Shown one piece after another: positions 34,267 to 43,799 of a stretch of 64,000 bases of DNA. Where the stretch lies: contig NZ_CP034142.1 of NCBI RefSeq assembly GCF_003994855.1, forward strand, positions 3,286,001-3,350,000, written 5' to 3'. Each line of letters starts with the position of its first letter. The stretch's first letter is position 1. The notes beneath the pieces are model-generated. The model saw only the letters and a program-made list of their open reading frames with translations. It was not told the origin of the DNA and made no database searches. The position numbers and the translations under genes were made by a program. Origin of the DNA: Marinobacter sp. NP-4(2019). GTDB taxonomy: Bacteria > Pseudomonadota > Gammaproteobacteria > Pseudomonadales > Oleiphilaceae.

Positions 34267-34393
34267 ATCAGGCGCAGATCCTGTAGCGAGATAACGACGA
34301 CAATACTCTAACAGAGCCGCCACAGACGGGGTATCTGAAAGAGTGTATTGATTTCGTTACGTCCGCCCTGATCCCGATCACCAGGCGTTCGAA

Positions 34394-35089
34394 TCACAGT
34401 CCCTGAATGTATCCCGGCCCCGCCAGTTGTCGCATCTGCCGTTGCACCCAGGCGGCACGTTCCCACACATACCGGGAGGGGTTATCCGCACTCAACACTT
34501 TCGGGTTGGGCAACACGGCTGCCAGCCTCGAAGCCTGGGACGGCGAGAGGTAGCGTGAACTGGTGCCGAAATAGGCCTGACTGGCCGCCTCCACGCCGTA
34601 TATTCCCGGCCCGAATTCCGCGACGTTAAGGTACACCTCAAGAATCCGCTGTTTTGGCCACAGAGTTTCAAGTCCCAGCGCCAGGGCCGCCTCCAGCGCC
34701 TTGCGCACAAAGCTTCGACCGTTCCAGAGAAACAGGTTCTTGGCGGTTTGCTGGGTGATGGTGCTGGCTCCCCGGAGCCCCCTGCCCGCCTCGTATTCGG
34801 CCAACGCTTTGCGGATAGCGGCAAAATCCACGCCCCAATGATCGGGAAAGCGCTGGTCCTCACTGGCGACCACCGCCAGGGGCATCCATGGGGATATATC
34901 GGCGTAGTCCACCCACTGATTCCGGATGTTGTCATCCGGGTGGCTGAGGCTGTGAGCGACGATGAACGCGGTGGTGGGCGGATTGATAAACCGCAACACC
35001 AACAGGACAGCAATCAGCAGCCCCAGCAAACTGGCAACACCCCAGAACAGGGACCGGACAATACCTCGCGGAAAAGTTTTTTTCGCCAA
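34394..35089 (-). CDS. mtgA: monofunctional peptidoglycan glycosyltransferase
   Basis: A 231-aa enzyme that polymerises lipid II into glycan strands at the inner membrane. One membrane anchor (about 13-32) is followed by a GT51 domain with VVASEDQRFPDHWGVD (catalytic Glu), GASTITQQTAKNLFL, RKALEAALALGLE and KQRILEVYLNVAEFG. The start is TTG at 35089, with GGAG seven bases before it and the family's usual MxKK head; the next in-frame ATG is far inside. Confidence 0.9.
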   Translation of the reverse strand: MAKKTFPRGIVRSLFWGVASLLGLLIAVLLVLRFINPPTTAFIVAHSLSHPDDNIRNQWVDYADISPWMPLAVVASEDQRFPDHWGVDFAAIRKALAEYEAGRGLRGASTITQQTAKNLFLWNGRSFVRKALEAALALGLETLWPKQRILEVYLNVAEFGPGIYGVEAASQAYFGTSSRYLSPSQASRLAAVLPNPKVLSADNPSRYVWERAAWVQRQMRQLAGPGYIQGL

Positions 35090-35243
35090 ATGGAAACTCC
35101 GATGTACTAGCAGCTATGCTGAAAGCAGACAGTATGTCGCGGTTTCCGTCCCTTTTGAATTACGGCTCTGTCAGGGTGCGGCAACCTGTCGGCATCAACC
35201 GCCCTGGGGTATCAGCGGTCAAATCCGTTGCGGGATAAGGGCC

Positions 35244-35756
35244 ATGGTAGAACACCTCGAATGCAATGAAGGTCTCAGGTTGTTACTAACCCCCAACCGG
35301 TCACTCAGCTGGCGGGGCAACGTTCAGGTCTGGCTGGCCCTGTTTACTGTATCACTGGTAATCGCCACCGGCATGGCAGTGGCCGGCGCCTGGGTTGTGA
35401 TGCCCTTTGCGGGACTGGAACTCATCGCACTGGCAGCCGGCATTTATTACACGGCACAGGCTTGCCAGACGCGTGAGGTATTGTCCATATACACTGACAG
35501 TCTCACCCTGGAGAAAGGCAGACGTGTCAAACAGGCCGAATGGACACTTCCACGTCGTTACGCCCGGGTCCGCGTTCATATGCCACGACACCCCTTTACG
35601 CCCGCCAAGCTGTTTCTCACCTACCGGGAGCAGGACATCTCCCTGGGGGCGTTCCTCAATGTGGAAGACACCCAGATATTGCTACGCATCCTGGAAGGCA
35701 AAGGGGTGAGTATTGATCGCAGGGCACCAGAATCAGACATTCCGTTCTGGCACTGA
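35244..35756 (+). CDS. DUF2244 membrane protein
   Basis: A 170-aa protein. Two membrane helices (about 28-50 and 53-72) are separated by a tight turn, followed by a soluble beta-rich tail with REVLSIYTDSLTLEKG and LGAFLNVEDTQILLRILE, as in DUF2244. Function unknown. TAAGGG precedes the ATG at 35244. It is divergent from mtgA. Confidence 0.8.
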   Translation: MVEHLECNEGLRLLLTPNRSLSWRGNVQVWLALFTVSLVIATGMAVAGAWVVMPFAGLELIALAAGIYYTAQACQTREVLSIYTDSLTLEKGRRVKQAEWTLPRRYARVRVHMPRHPFTPAKLFLTYREQDISLGAFLNVEDTQILLRILEGKGVSIDRRAPESDIPFWH

Positions 35757-35774
35757 CACCAGAGCCCAACGAAC

Positions 35775-36014
35775 TCATTGGCTGGACAGAATGGACTGGA
35801 GCTTCTGAGTCAATTCCACCGCCTCACTGCCGAGACTGGTCAGATAACCACCGTCCTGCTGGGTGATCAAGCCCTTTTGGTGCAACCGTTCAGCCGCTTT
35901 CACGGTTTCCTCCGACGCAGAGTGCTGGTGCACCTTGATACCTTCCTGGGTTGAAGAAGACCCAAACTGCGTCAGCAAATTCAGTTCAGCAAGATACTCA
36001 GGGGAAAAAGCCAT
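35775..36014 (-). CDS. TIGR02647 family DNA-binding-like protein
   Basis: A 79-aa protein matching TIGR02647, with FSPEYLAELNLL at the start, the conserved STQEGIKVHQHSASEETVKAAERLHQKGLI run, then DGGYLTSLGSEAVELTQ. It looks like a small winged-helix domain. Its ribosome site (GAGGAT) falls inside the right arm of an 11-bp inverted repeat described separately. Confidence 0.8.
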   Translation of the reverse strand: MAFSPEYLAELNLLTQFGSSSTQEGIKVHQHSASEETVKAAERLHQKGLITQQDGGYLTSLGSEAVELTQKLQSILSSQ

Positions 36015-36017
36015 GGA

Positions 36018-36067
36018 CGATCCTCGTAAGAGTTTGTAGCTACCCTACCAGTTCTATACGAGGATCG
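36018..36067 (-). promoter_or_regulatory. 11-bp inverted repeat enclosing the ribosome site of the TIGR02647 gene
   Basis: CGATCCTCGTA (36018-36028) and TACGAGGATCG (36057-36067) are exact complements separated by 28 bases. On the minus strand the second arm carries the Shine-Dalgarno sequence and ends three bases before the ATG. If transcribed it would hide the ribosome site; if the promoter lies between the arms it would be an operator. Confidence 0.55.
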
Positions 36068-36140
36068 ACGAATCTACAAAACATTTCTGAACAAATTGCG
36101 CAACGCCCGGTGTCCTGCGGCCTTGCCGGCGCAGCTCAAC

Positions 36141-36926
36141 TCATGGCTGGTACTGACGGATCAGGTGATCAAGTTCTCCCGCCTCACGCGCCTGGTCCAG
36201 GGCCTTCTGCAGGGCCGCCACTATTGCAGGTGAAGTCTCGTTACTCAGCGCCAGATACATGGGCGTTTCACGGAACACCAGGACGGGGTTCAGGCCACTG
36301 ATACCATGTTCCTCTTGCGCAACCAGCGGACCGACCAGTCCATCGGTGACCCACAGGTCGGCCTCTCCCAACTCGAGCCGGCGGGGGTTAACATCCCCTG
36401 AGATGCTCATGACCACGTCAAATCCCTGGCTCACCAGATAATCAGACATCACATCCCCCTTGTACCCGGCGATGCGGTGTTTCCTGGCATCCTCCAGGGA
36501 GTCCAGCGTGATATCCGATCCCGGAGCAGCAAACAGTGTCCACTTGATCGGAGCCAACGGTCCTACCCATTGGAACTGACCTTCACGCTCATCGGTGCGG
36601 GCAGTACAGAACAGGCCATGATTCTCCCGCCCCTGGACCCAATCATAGGCATAACTCCAGTCCCGCATTTTCATCACGTAGTCGTAATCCACGCGGGCCA
36701 GCATCGCCTTCACCATTTCGCTGCAAATACCGGTAATCCCGTCCTCGCTGTGGGCGTAGCCTTTGCCGGATACCGCCTCGTTGTACGGCGGATAGTTTTC
36801 CGTGAAGATGTACAGACGCTCGGAGGCATTGGTGCCGCTACTAAGGATGACAGTACTCAGCACAACAAAACCCGGTACGGTGCCTTTCAGTAACCTTGCG
36901 ATGAACGAGGTCATCAGGGTAGACAT
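36141..36926 (-). CDS. periplasmic solute-binding protein (amino acid ABC type, family 3)
   Basis: A 261-aa secreted protein. A signal peptide covers about 1-34. The mature start RLYIFTENYPPYNEA is typical of family-3 binding proteins, then GICSEMVKAMLARV, GRENHGLFCTARTDEREGQF and YLALSNETSPAIVAALQKAL. No ABC permease or ATPase is adjacent, so it may serve a distant transporter or act as an orphan sensor. AAGGAC precedes the ATG. Confidence 0.82.
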   Translation of the reverse strand: MSTLMTSFIARLLKGTVPGFVVLSTVILSSGTNASERLYIFTENYPPYNEAVSGKGYAHSEDGITGICSEMVKAMLARVDYDYVMKMRDWSYAYDWVQGRENHGLFCTARTDEREGQFQWVGPLAPIKWTLFAAPGSDITLDSLEDARKHRIAGYKGDVMSDYLVSQGFDVVMSISGDVNPRRLELGEADLWVTDGLVGPLVAQEEHGISGLNPVLVFRETPMYLALSNETSPAIVAALQKALDQAREAGELDHLIRQYQP

Positions 36927-37062
36927 GATCGTGTCCTTATCGACAATTCTGCTTATGTTAGTGTTGGGCGATGCCTATGGTTACCGTTCAGAAAAGAAAA
37001 GTCAGTGACAAAACGTATCTGTGCAAAACCAACCTAACCCCTTGCAAACAGTGTGGAGAGCC

Positions 37063-37341
37063 ATGACCAATCGAGTTGATATTCACTACTGCACCGGCTG
37101 CCGCTGGCTGATGCGGTCGGCCTGGATGGCCCAGGAACTGCTGACCACCTTTGAAGGTGAACTGGATGAGCTGACACTGCACCCGGGTACCGGCGGTATT
37201 TTCGAAGTCTGGGTCAACGGTACACAAATCTGGTCACGCAAGGAACAGGGAGGCTTCCCGGAGATCATGCAACTCAAGCAGTTGGTCCGCGATGAAATCA
37301 ATCCACAGCGGGATTTGGGTCATTCCGACAGACCGGCCTGA
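37063..37341 (+). CDS. SelT/SelW/SelH (Rdx) family selenoprotein-like, Cys form
   Basis: A 92-aa protein with a CxxC redox motif at the expected place: VDIHYCTGCRWLMRSAWMAQELL, then GTGGIFEVWVNG. This is the Rdx family, thioredoxin-like proteins where eukaryotic members carry selenocysteine; here both positions are Cys. No TGA is read through. GGAGAG precedes the ATG at 37063; the longer reading has none. Confidence 0.88.
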   Translation: MTNRVDIHYCTGCRWLMRSAWMAQELLTTFEGELDELTLHPGTGGIFEVWVNGTQIWSRKEQGGFPEIMQLKQLVRDEINPQRDLGHSDRPA

Positions 37342-37429
37342 GGAATTAGTCTAAGCCAGGGTGTAATTGGCCGCGATATACGCTACAAAACCAATGGCCA
37401 CTACAACAAAAACACCCTGGTTAATCGGC

Positions 37430-39100
37430 ATGAACGACAGCACAAATTCTGTTCCAGAATACTTCGATTACATCATTGTGGGTGCCGGCACCGCCGGGTG
37501 CCTGCTTGCCAATCGTCTCAGCGCCAATCCGGACCACCGTGTACTGCTGCTTGAAGCCGGCGGTCGGGACAACTACCACTGGATTCACATCCCCGTGGGT
37601 TATCTCTACTGCATTGATAACCCCCGTACGGACTGGCGCTTCCGGACCGAACCGTCGCCCGGTCTCAACGGTCGCTCACTGATCTATCCGCGTGGCAAGA
37701 CCCTGGGCGGCTGTTCCAGCATCAACGGCATGCTCTATATCCGTGGCCAGCGCCGCGACTACGATCACTGGGCGGAGGTAACCGGCGACGACGCCTGGCG
37801 CTGGGACAACTGCCTGCCGGACTTCATGCGCCACGAAGATCACTACCGGCTCGATGCCGGCGGAGATGCCGACGCTCACCACGCACAGTTCCACGGTCAC
37901 GGCGGCGAATGGCGGGTGGAACACCAGCGGCTGAAATGGCAGGTGCTGGAGGATTTCGCCGAGGCTGCGGTGCAGGCTGGCATTCCCCGTACCCGGGATT
38001 TCAACCGGGGCGACAACGAGGGCGTGGATTATTTCGAGGTGAACCAGCGCGCTGGATGGCGCTGGAATACCTCCAAGGCCTTCCTGCGCAGCGCCGCCAA
38101 ACGCCCCAACCTGACCGTCCGGCATTCCACCCGGGTACTGGGGCTCGAAATGGAATCCGGGACGGACAGTCAGCCCCGCTGTATTGGTGTCCGCATCACC
38201 GGTTCCGGGCACCGCGAAAGCCTCGCACTGGCATCACGGGAAGTCATCCTGTCAGCCGGCTCCATCGGCTCACCACAATTGCTCCAGCTTTCCGGCATCG
38301 GCCCGGCGGACCTGCTCAGACAACACAATATTCAGCTGATCCGGGATCTACCCGGTGTCGGTGAAAACCTTCAGGACCACTTGCAGATTCGCTCGGTCTA
38401 CAAGGTCCACGGGGCAAATACCCTTAACACCATGGCTCACTCCCTGATCGGCAAGGCGAAGATCGGCCTCGAGTACCTATTTAAACGCTCAGGCCCCATG
38501 AGCATGGCACCGTCCCAGCTGTGCGCCTTCACCCGCAGCTCCGATGACTACGATTACGCCAACATCCAGTACCACGTGCAGCCACTGAGCCTGGAAGCCT
38601 TCGGCCAGCCGCTGCATGATTTCCCCGCCATCACCGCCAGCGTGTGCAACCTCAATCCCACCAGCCGGGGTACGGTGCGCATCCGCAGCCGCGATCCCGG
38701 TGAAGCGCCGGCCATCGCCCCCAACTACCTGAGCACGCCGGAAGACCTTAAAGTGGCGGCGGATTCATTGCGAGTTACCCGCCGCATCGCAGCACAACCG
38801 GCCTTTGCGAAGTACCAGCCGGAAGAATACAAACCCGGCGTGCAGTTCCAGACCGACGACGAACTGGCCCGCCTGGCCGGAGACATCGGCACCACCATTT
38901 TCCACCCCGTGGGCACCACTCGCATGGGGCGGGCCGATGATGAGATGGCGGTGGTGGATTCCCACCTGAGGGTTCGCGGGGTCGACGGTTTGCGGGTCGT
39001 GGATGCCGGCGTCATGCCCACCATTACCAGCGGTAACACCAATTCACCGACACTGATGATCGCCGAAAAGGCGGCAGGCTGGATACTGGCTGGCGAATAA
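37430..39100 (+). CDS. GMC family FAD-dependent oxidoreductase (choline dehydrogenase-like)
   Basis: A 556-aa flavoprotein. The FAD fold starts near residue 11: YIIVGAGTAGCLLANRLS, LLLEAGG, then PRGKTLGGCSSINGMLYIRGQ (about 87-107) and REVILSAGSIGSPQLLQLSGIG (about 272-293). The C-terminal active site has FHPVGTTRMG and VVDAGVMPTITSGNTNSPTL with the catalytic histidine. It oxidises an alcohol; members of this clade use aliphatic alcohols as well as choline. The start is not well supported by a ribosome site; other in-frame ATGs lie upstream. Confidence 0.88.
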   Translation: MNDSTNSVPEYFDYIIVGAGTAGCLLANRLSANPDHRVLLLEAGGRDNYHWIHIPVGYLYCIDNPRTDWRFRTEPSPGLNGRSLIYPRGKTLGGCSSINGMLYIRGQRRDYDHWAEVTGDDAWRWDNCLPDFMRHEDHYRLDAGGDADAHHAQFHGHGGEWRVEHQRLKWQVLEDFAEAAVQAGIPRTRDFNRGDNEGVDYFEVNQRAGWRWNTSKAFLRSAAKRPNLTVRHSTRVLGLEMESGTDSQPRCIGVRITGSGHRESLALASREVILSAGSIGSPQLLQLSGIGPADLLRQHNIQLIRDLPGVGENLQDHLQIRSVYKVHGANTLNTMAHSLIGKAKIGLEYLFKRSGPMSMAPSQLCAFTRSSDDYDYANIQYHVQPLSLEAFGQPLHDFPAITASVCNLNPTSRGTVRIRSRDPGEAPAIAPNYLSTPEDLKVAADSLRVTRRIAAQPAFAKYQPEEYKPGVQFQTDDELARLAGDIGTTIFHPVGTTRMGRADDEMAVVDSHLRVRGVDGLRVVDAGVMPTITSGNTNSPTLMIAEKAAGWILAGE

Positions 39101-39135
39101 GCCTGCCGGGAAGCAAAAAGTTTTCGGGGAGGGGT

Positions 39136-39816
39136 TTACCTTGCCAGGGCCACGATGTCCGGATACTCGTGAATCCGGACCAGGCCTTCGCCATCGGTGG
39201 CCGATGTCAGCCCACAGACCTCGTTCACCATGGCGCGGGCAACAGTCTCAGCGTCAATACCACGGAACCTTTCCAGCGGCCCGATCAGCGCCCGGTTGAC
39301 CAGGGGCATGGCCTTCATGCCCAGAGCCTCGGCCGTTCGGTGTTCCCGACGGTCCCCCAGTAACAGGCTGGGACGATAGATCGACAGGAAAGGATAGCCC
39401 AGACCACCAATACTGTCTTCCAACTCCCCCTTCACACGGTTATAGAACACGGTTGACGAAGACGAAGACGCAATCGCGGACATCAGCACAAATGCCCGCG
39501 TACCCCGGGATCGCCCAAGTTCCGCCGCCTTCAGGGGATAGTCGTAATCCACGTGTCGAAACGCCTGCTGGGAACCGGCTTTGCGGATGGTCGTGCCGAG
39601 ACAACACACAATGACGTCAGCCTGAAACAGATCTGCGTGGTCATCCAGCCGGTCAAAGTCCACCTCCCGCTGTATCAGTTTCGGGTGCTGCCTGTCGGTT
39701 GCCCGACGTACGGGGGTCACCACCGACGCCACCTCATCCCTCGCCAGCAGACCTTTCACCACCGCGGCGCCGGTAAGACCCGTTGCACCCAGAACCGTAA
39801 CCGTCATTGCCGTCAT
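39136..39816 (-). CDS. NAD(P)-binding atypical SDR / NmrA-like protein
   Basis: A 226-aa protein with a single Rossmann fold: VTVLGATGLTGAAVVKGLL at the start, VDFDRLDDHADLFQADVIVCCLGTTIRKAGS (about 52-82) and YPFLSIYRPSLLLGDRRE (about 140-157). The pattern resembles HTATIP2/YwnB-like atypical reductases. The catalytic YxxxK reads YNRVK, in the expected place. The substrate is unknown. The ATG follows AAGG. Confidence 0.82.
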   Translation of the reverse strand: MTAMTVTVLGATGLTGAAVVKGLLARDEVASVVTPVRRATDRQHPKLIQREVDFDRLDDHADLFQADVIVCCLGTTIRKAGSQQAFRHVDYDYPLKAAELGRSRGTRAFVLMSAIASSSSSTVFYNRVKGELEDSIGGLGYPFLSIYRPSLLLGDRREHRTAEALGMKAMPLVNRALIGPLERFRGIDAETVARAMVNEVCGLTSATDGEGLVRIHEYPDIVALAR

Positions 39817-39901
39817 TTACCTTAGTCCTCGCATCCATCTTTGCAGAAGGCTAACATTCTAACTCACTTCACACTCAGGAATTTACGAGGATCAACCTGA
39901 C

Positions 39902-40378
39902 ATGCCCAACGGGGAAACCACCAGCGACCAAGCCGAACTGAGAACCCGGCAGCAGGCAACACTTGCCCGCCTTGACAGGTTTTCGCGGGTAACCGACACC
40001 GCCATCCGGATTCCCTTTACCCGGATCCGTCTTGGCCTGGACCCCATCATCGGGTTACTGCCCGTGGTGGGAGACCTGATCGGCCTGGTGCTGTCCCTGT
40101 ATGTCCTGCTGGAAGCCCAGCGGGCCGGCGCCAGCAAGCGCATCAAGGCCCACATGATCAAGAACATGCTGATTGAAACCTTCGGTGGCATGGTGCCGGT
40201 GGTGGGAGATGCCTTCGATATTGTCTACAAGGCAAACACCCGCAATACACGGCTGTTGCGGGAGTATCTGGAGGAGGAACTGAAGACTGAACCACAACCG
40301 CGCTTTCCATGGACGCAAGTGGTGTTCCTGGCCATTCTGCTTGCCATCCTCACCAGTGTGGTCATGATCGCCTGGTAA
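39902..40378 (+). CDS. DUF4112 domain protein
   Basis: A 158-aa protein. The DUF4112 core reads IRLGLDPIIGLLPVVGDLIGLVLSLYVLLEAQRAG (about 41-75) and LIETFGGMVPVVGDAFDIVYKANTRN (about 88-113), with a final membrane helix (about 135-157). Function unknown. GAGGAT precedes the ATG. It converges with the DMT gene with a 17-base overlap. Confidence 0.85.
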   Translation: MPNGETTSDQAELRTRQQATLARLDRFSRVTDTAIRIPFTRIRLGLDPIIGLLPVVGDLIGLVLSLYVLLEAQRAGASKRIKAHMIKNMLIETFGGMVPVVGDAFDIVYKANTRNTRLLREYLEEELKTEPQPRFPWTQVVFLAILLAILTSVVMIAW

Positions 40379-41246
40379 CGACCAGCGCTACCCCGGTGAT
40401 GGAAATCGCGCCACCGACCATGGCCAGAACACCCAGCCGCTCATCAAATAACAGGAAGGCTTCCAGGGCGGTCACCGGCGGGACCAGATAAAACAGACTG
40501 GCCACCTGCGACGCGGCCCCCTGGCGGATCAGCCACATCAACAGCAGGATAGCGCCGATGGACACACCAAACACCAGCCAGGCCATGGAGAGCTGCAGCT
40601 GAAGCGCCCATTCCACTTCCCGGCTTTCCAGTGTGAAAGCGCCGATGGCAAAAAACACCGCCGCGGCGGTGTACTGGATAAGCGTGCCCGCCACCAGGTC
40701 TACCTGGGTGCCATGTCGTTTCTGGTACACCGTTCCCAGAGATATTCCCGCCAGGGAGAACCCGGCCCAGACCAGCGTCCACAGGGGAAAGTCAGAAGTA
40801 TGGCCATCACCTCCGACAAACTTTTCCAGCAACACCAGTGTGACTCCCACCAGCCCCAGAGTCAGCCCCAGCCACTGCCGCCCCGAGACACCTTCCTTCA
40901 ACACAATAACCGCAGCGGCCGACGTGACCAGCGGTTGCAGACCAACAATCAGCGACACAATACCCGACGGCATACCGCCCTGGATGGCGTAATACACACC
41001 ACCGAGGTAACAGCCGTGGACCAGCAGGCCGGTAACCGCCAGATGCCCCGCACCCCGCCATCCCGGCCACCGCGTTTTCATCAGCCAGGCCAGCACCGCC
41101 AACAACACCAGGGTCAGCAACATGCGGATCAGCAACAGCGTGAACGGCTCCGCATACGGCAGCCCGTACTTGGCGCCGATGAATCCAGTGCTCCACAACC
41201 ACACAAACAGCGCGGGTACCAGAAAAGTATAGAAAACTGAACGCAT
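40362..41246 (-). CDS. DMT superfamily (EamA) transporter
   Basis: A 294-aa inner-membrane protein with about ten helices made of two EamA repeats. The first repeat begins FVWLWSTGFIGAKYGLPYAEPFTLLLIRM (about 13-41), and the second includes WTLVWAGFSLAGISLGTVYQKRHG (about 155-178). Many relatives export amino acids or metabolites. Substrate unknown. It is divergent from rsuA with a 152-base gap. Confidence 0.87.
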   Translation of the reverse strand: MRSVFYTFLVPALFVWLWSTGFIGAKYGLPYAEPFTLLLIRMLLTLVLLAVLAWLMKTRWPGWRGAGHLAVTGLLVHGCYLGGVYYAIQGGMPSGIVSLIVGLQPLVTSAAAVIVLKEGVSGRQWLGLTLGLVGVTLVLLEKFVGGDGHTSDFPLWTLVWAGFSLAGISLGTVYQKRHGTQVDLVAGTLIQYTAAAVFFAIGAFTLESREVEWALQLQLSMAWLVFGVSIGAILLLMWLIRQGAASQVASLFYLVPPVTALEAFLLFDERLGVLAMVGGAISITGVALVVTRRS

Positions 41247-41398
41247 GACGATTCAACCAGGCAAAAGGATTCCAGAATACAACCACTTTAAAAGTTAGCA
41301 GGCAAACAATACAGATACAGACAACGGCCTTTACCACCATCACAGATGCCTTGTGGTAACCCTGTGCGGAGCCAGACCAACCCGTTATCATTCACGCC

Positions 41399-42100
41399 AT
41401 GAAACTTTCGCGAATCCTCAGCAACCAGAACGGTGTCAGCCGCAAACAGGCCAATGCGCTGATCGCGGCCGGGCGGGTCACGATCAACGGTAAGGTGTGT
41501 ACACAGGCGTCCGTGGATGTTGACCGGTTTGCCACCGTCGCGGTTGATGACAGCATCATCCAACAGGGCACCGAGGCCCGCTACCTGATGCTGCACAAGC
41601 CTGCCGGCTACCTCAGCGCCACCGAGGATGACCTCCACCCCACAGTACTGGACCTGATTGCCCCGGACCTGAGACCAGGCCTACATATCGCGGGACGCCT
41701 GGACCGGGCCACCACCGGGCTGCTGATACTGACCAACGACGGCACCTGGTCCCGTGGTCTGACCGAACCCCGAATCCGGATTCCCAAGGTCTACCGGGTA
41801 ACCACGGCACACCCCATATCGCCGGACACCGCCGAACGCTTTGCCGAAGGCATCTGGTTTGAATACGAACAATTGACAACGTCACCGGCACAGATTGAAC
41901 AGATTGACGCCAGCAACGCTCTGCTGACCATTTACGAGGGGCGCTACCACCAGGTCAAAAGAATGTTCCATGCCGTAGGTAATCGAGTGGTCTCCCTGCA
42001 TCGGGAGCAGATGGGCAACATAGCCCTGGACCAGAACCTGCAACCGGGAGAATACCGGGCACTGAATCATCAGGAAACCCGGTCCGTCCCCTGCGGATAG
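41399..42100 (+). CDS. rsuA: 16S rRNA pseudouridine-516 synthase
   Basis: A 233-aa enzyme. An N-terminal S4 RNA-binding domain (about 1-58) is followed by the catalytic domain with GRLDRATTGLLILTNDG, D102 being at the same number as the catalytic Asp of E. coli RsuA. KVYRVTT and GRYHQVKRMFHAVGN complete the family pattern. It isomerises U516 in the small ribosomal subunit. No strong ribosome site is visible. It converges with the SDR gene two bases away. Confidence 0.92.
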   Translation: MKLSRILSNQNGVSRKQANALIAAGRVTINGKVCTQASVDVDRFATVAVDDSIIQQGTEARYLMLHKPAGYLSATEDDLHPTVLDLIAPDLRPGLHIAGRLDRATTGLLILTNDGTWSRGLTEPRIRIPKVYRVTTAHPISPDTAERFAEGIWFEYEQLTTSPAQIEQIDASNALLTIYEGRYHQVKRMFHAVGNRVVSLHREQMGNIALDQNLQPGEYRALNHQETRSVPCG

Positions 42101-42102
42101 GG

Positions 42103-42909
42103 TCAACCGTCCCGGCCCATCTTCTGCTTCAACAGACGGTCCATCTGCCGAAAGGCCGGCTGCGTCAGCCGGGTCACCGGCCCCGGCAGTGCTGCCAGTG
42201 CCAGGCTCCCCAAAGTGCCCACCGGACTTCCCACCCGCGCCGGGCGTTTGTTCACCGCCTTCACAATCCACCCGGCGGCCTTGTCCACGTTCATCATTGG
42301 CATATGCCGGTAGATACTGGTTCTCGAGGACATCGGCGTCCGCACCATCGGGAAATACACCACCGTGACGTCGATCCCCTTGTGGCCAAGCTCTGCCAGC
42401 AGGGAACGGGAAAAGGACTCCAGCGCCGATTTACTGGCCAGGTAGGCCGAAAACAGGGGGATCGGGACCTGGGATGACAGGGTCGAGATGTTCACCACCT
42501 GCCCCTCCCCCTGCTCAAGCATGCGGGGCAGCAGCTTTAGGGTCAGCCCCACCGCCGCGATGTAATTGATGTTCATCGTACGCTGGTAATCGTGCAGGCG
42601 GTCCAGCGCCTCGGTGATCGGGCGCCGAATGGAGTGGGCGGCGTTATTCACCAACACATCTACCCGTTGATGCTCATCCAGAATCCGTTCGGCACACTGG
42701 TTGAGCGACGCTTCATCGGTCAGATCCGCCGGGTAGATCCATGCCTGCCCGCCGCCGCTGATGATCTCACCCTGAACACGGGCCAGTTCTTCCTCCCGTC
42801 GCGCCACCAGGCACACCCTGGCCCCCTGCTTCGCTAACTGTTTCGCCGCAACCGCGCCAATGCCACTGGAAGAGCCGGTGATTATCACCGTCTTACCCGC
42901 TACGTTCAT
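42103..42909 (-). CDS. short-chain dehydrogenase/reductase
   Basis: A 268-aa classical SDR. Cofactor motif TGSSSGIGAVAAKQLAKQGARV (about 11-32), NNAAHS (about 88-93), and the catalytic Ser with YLASKSALESFSRSLLAELG (about 154-173) are present. The C-terminal 45 residues are rich in Ala, Pro and Arg and could bind membranes. NADP-dependent reduction of an alkyl substrate is plausible in this genus, but no substrate is visible. Confidence 0.88.
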   Translation of the reverse strand: MNVAGKTVIITGSSSGIGAVAAKQLAKQGARVCLVARREEELARVQGEIISGGGQAWIYPADLTDEASLNQCAERILDEHQRVDVLVNNAAHSIRRPITEALDRLHDYQRTMNINYIAAVGLTLKLLPRMLEQGEGQVVNISTLSSQVPIPLFSAYLASKSALESFSRSLLAELGHKGIDVTVVYFPMVRTPMSSRTSIYRHMPMMNVDKAAGWIVKAVNKRPARVGSPVGTLGSLALAALPGPVTRLTQPAFRQMDRLLKQKMGRDG

Positions 42910-43094
42910 GATCGTGAATCCCGTGTTTATTGTTGATGCAAAAGCCTAGGGTCAAACCCGTTACAAATACAATGACTGGAGACGCCATCACATTTGCGGA
43001 TATTGACACTGACCGTTACGTTTCTTCCGTACCACAACAACGTATACTGACGATTATCAGACAAGTGTCCGTTCAGGTTTCTCACGAGTGCGCA

Positions 43095-43799
43095 ATGACA
43101 AGCGGTAATCTTCTCTCCACACCATTACTGGCAACCCTGGTGTTGGCATTACTGTCCCAACCGGTTGCCGGCGACAGTGTAAAACGTATTGTCCATCCCG
43201 ATGGCACGGTGGAATACACCAATGTCAAAAGCAGCGAACAGCGGCACGCTTCAAGCAAGAGTGAGGTGGTCTATCGCTATCGGGACCAAAATGGCGTGGT
43301 CGCCTACAGCGGCAACCGGCCATCAGGGGCAGACTTTGATGTCATCCGCTTCCACTGCTACGCCTGCGATCCGAACTCCAAAGTGGACTGGCGGACCACG
43401 CCGCTTTACCGCGAGCCCTACCGTGACGAAATCCAGGCGGCTGCCCGACAGTTCCAGATAGATCCAGCCCTGGTTCGCGCGGTCATCCATGCGGAATCCG
43501 CGTTCAATGCTGGCGCCATTTCCCCCAAGGGGGCGCAGGGGCTGATGCAGTTGATGCCGACAACGGCAAGGGAGCTGGCCGTCAGCAACGCTATGAACGC
43601 CGCCGAAAATATCCGCGGTGGGGTCAATTACCTGGCACAAATGCTGAGACGTTTCGGTGGTGACACCAGGCTGGCCACCGCGGCCTATAACGCCGGCCCC
43701 GGCGCGGTCGGTCGCCATGGTGGCATCCCGCCATACGCGGAAACCCGTGCCTATGTTGAGCGGGTGGGTATTCTCCATGAACGTTACGCGCGCAACTAA
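43095..43799 (+). CDS. lytic transglycosylase (SLT domain) with N-terminal DUF4124-like segment
   Basis: A 234-aa secreted enzyme. Signal peptide to about residue 26. The next stretch (KRIVHPDGTVEYTN, then VVYRYRDQNGVVAYSGNRP) is of DUF4124 type. The SLT domain starts near 110 with catalytic E134 in AVIHAESAFNAG, then ISPKGAQGLMQLMPTTARE and TAAYNAGPGAV. It cleaves peptidoglycan to 1,6-anhydro products. The ATG at 43095 gives a clean signal peptide; longer readings do not. The downstream gene overlaps it by 23 bases. Confidence 0.88.
   Translation: MTSGNLLSTPLLATLVLALLSQPVAGDSVKRIVHPDGTVEYTNVKSSEQRHASSKSEVVYRYRDQNGVVAYSGNRPSGADFDVIRFHCYACDPNSKVDWRTTPLYREPYRDEIQAAARQFQIDPALVRAVIHAESAFNAGAISPKGAQGLMQLMPTTARELAVSNAMNAAENIRGGVNYLAQMLRRFGGDTRLATAAYNAGPGAVGRHGGIPPYAETRAYVERVGILHERYARN

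Noticed and set aside
36925..37008. 27-codon ORF with a hydrophobic middle upstream of the Rdx gene
   Set aside because: It starts inside the antisense start of the binding-protein gene, ribosome site is poor and there is no coupling, so it is probably chance.
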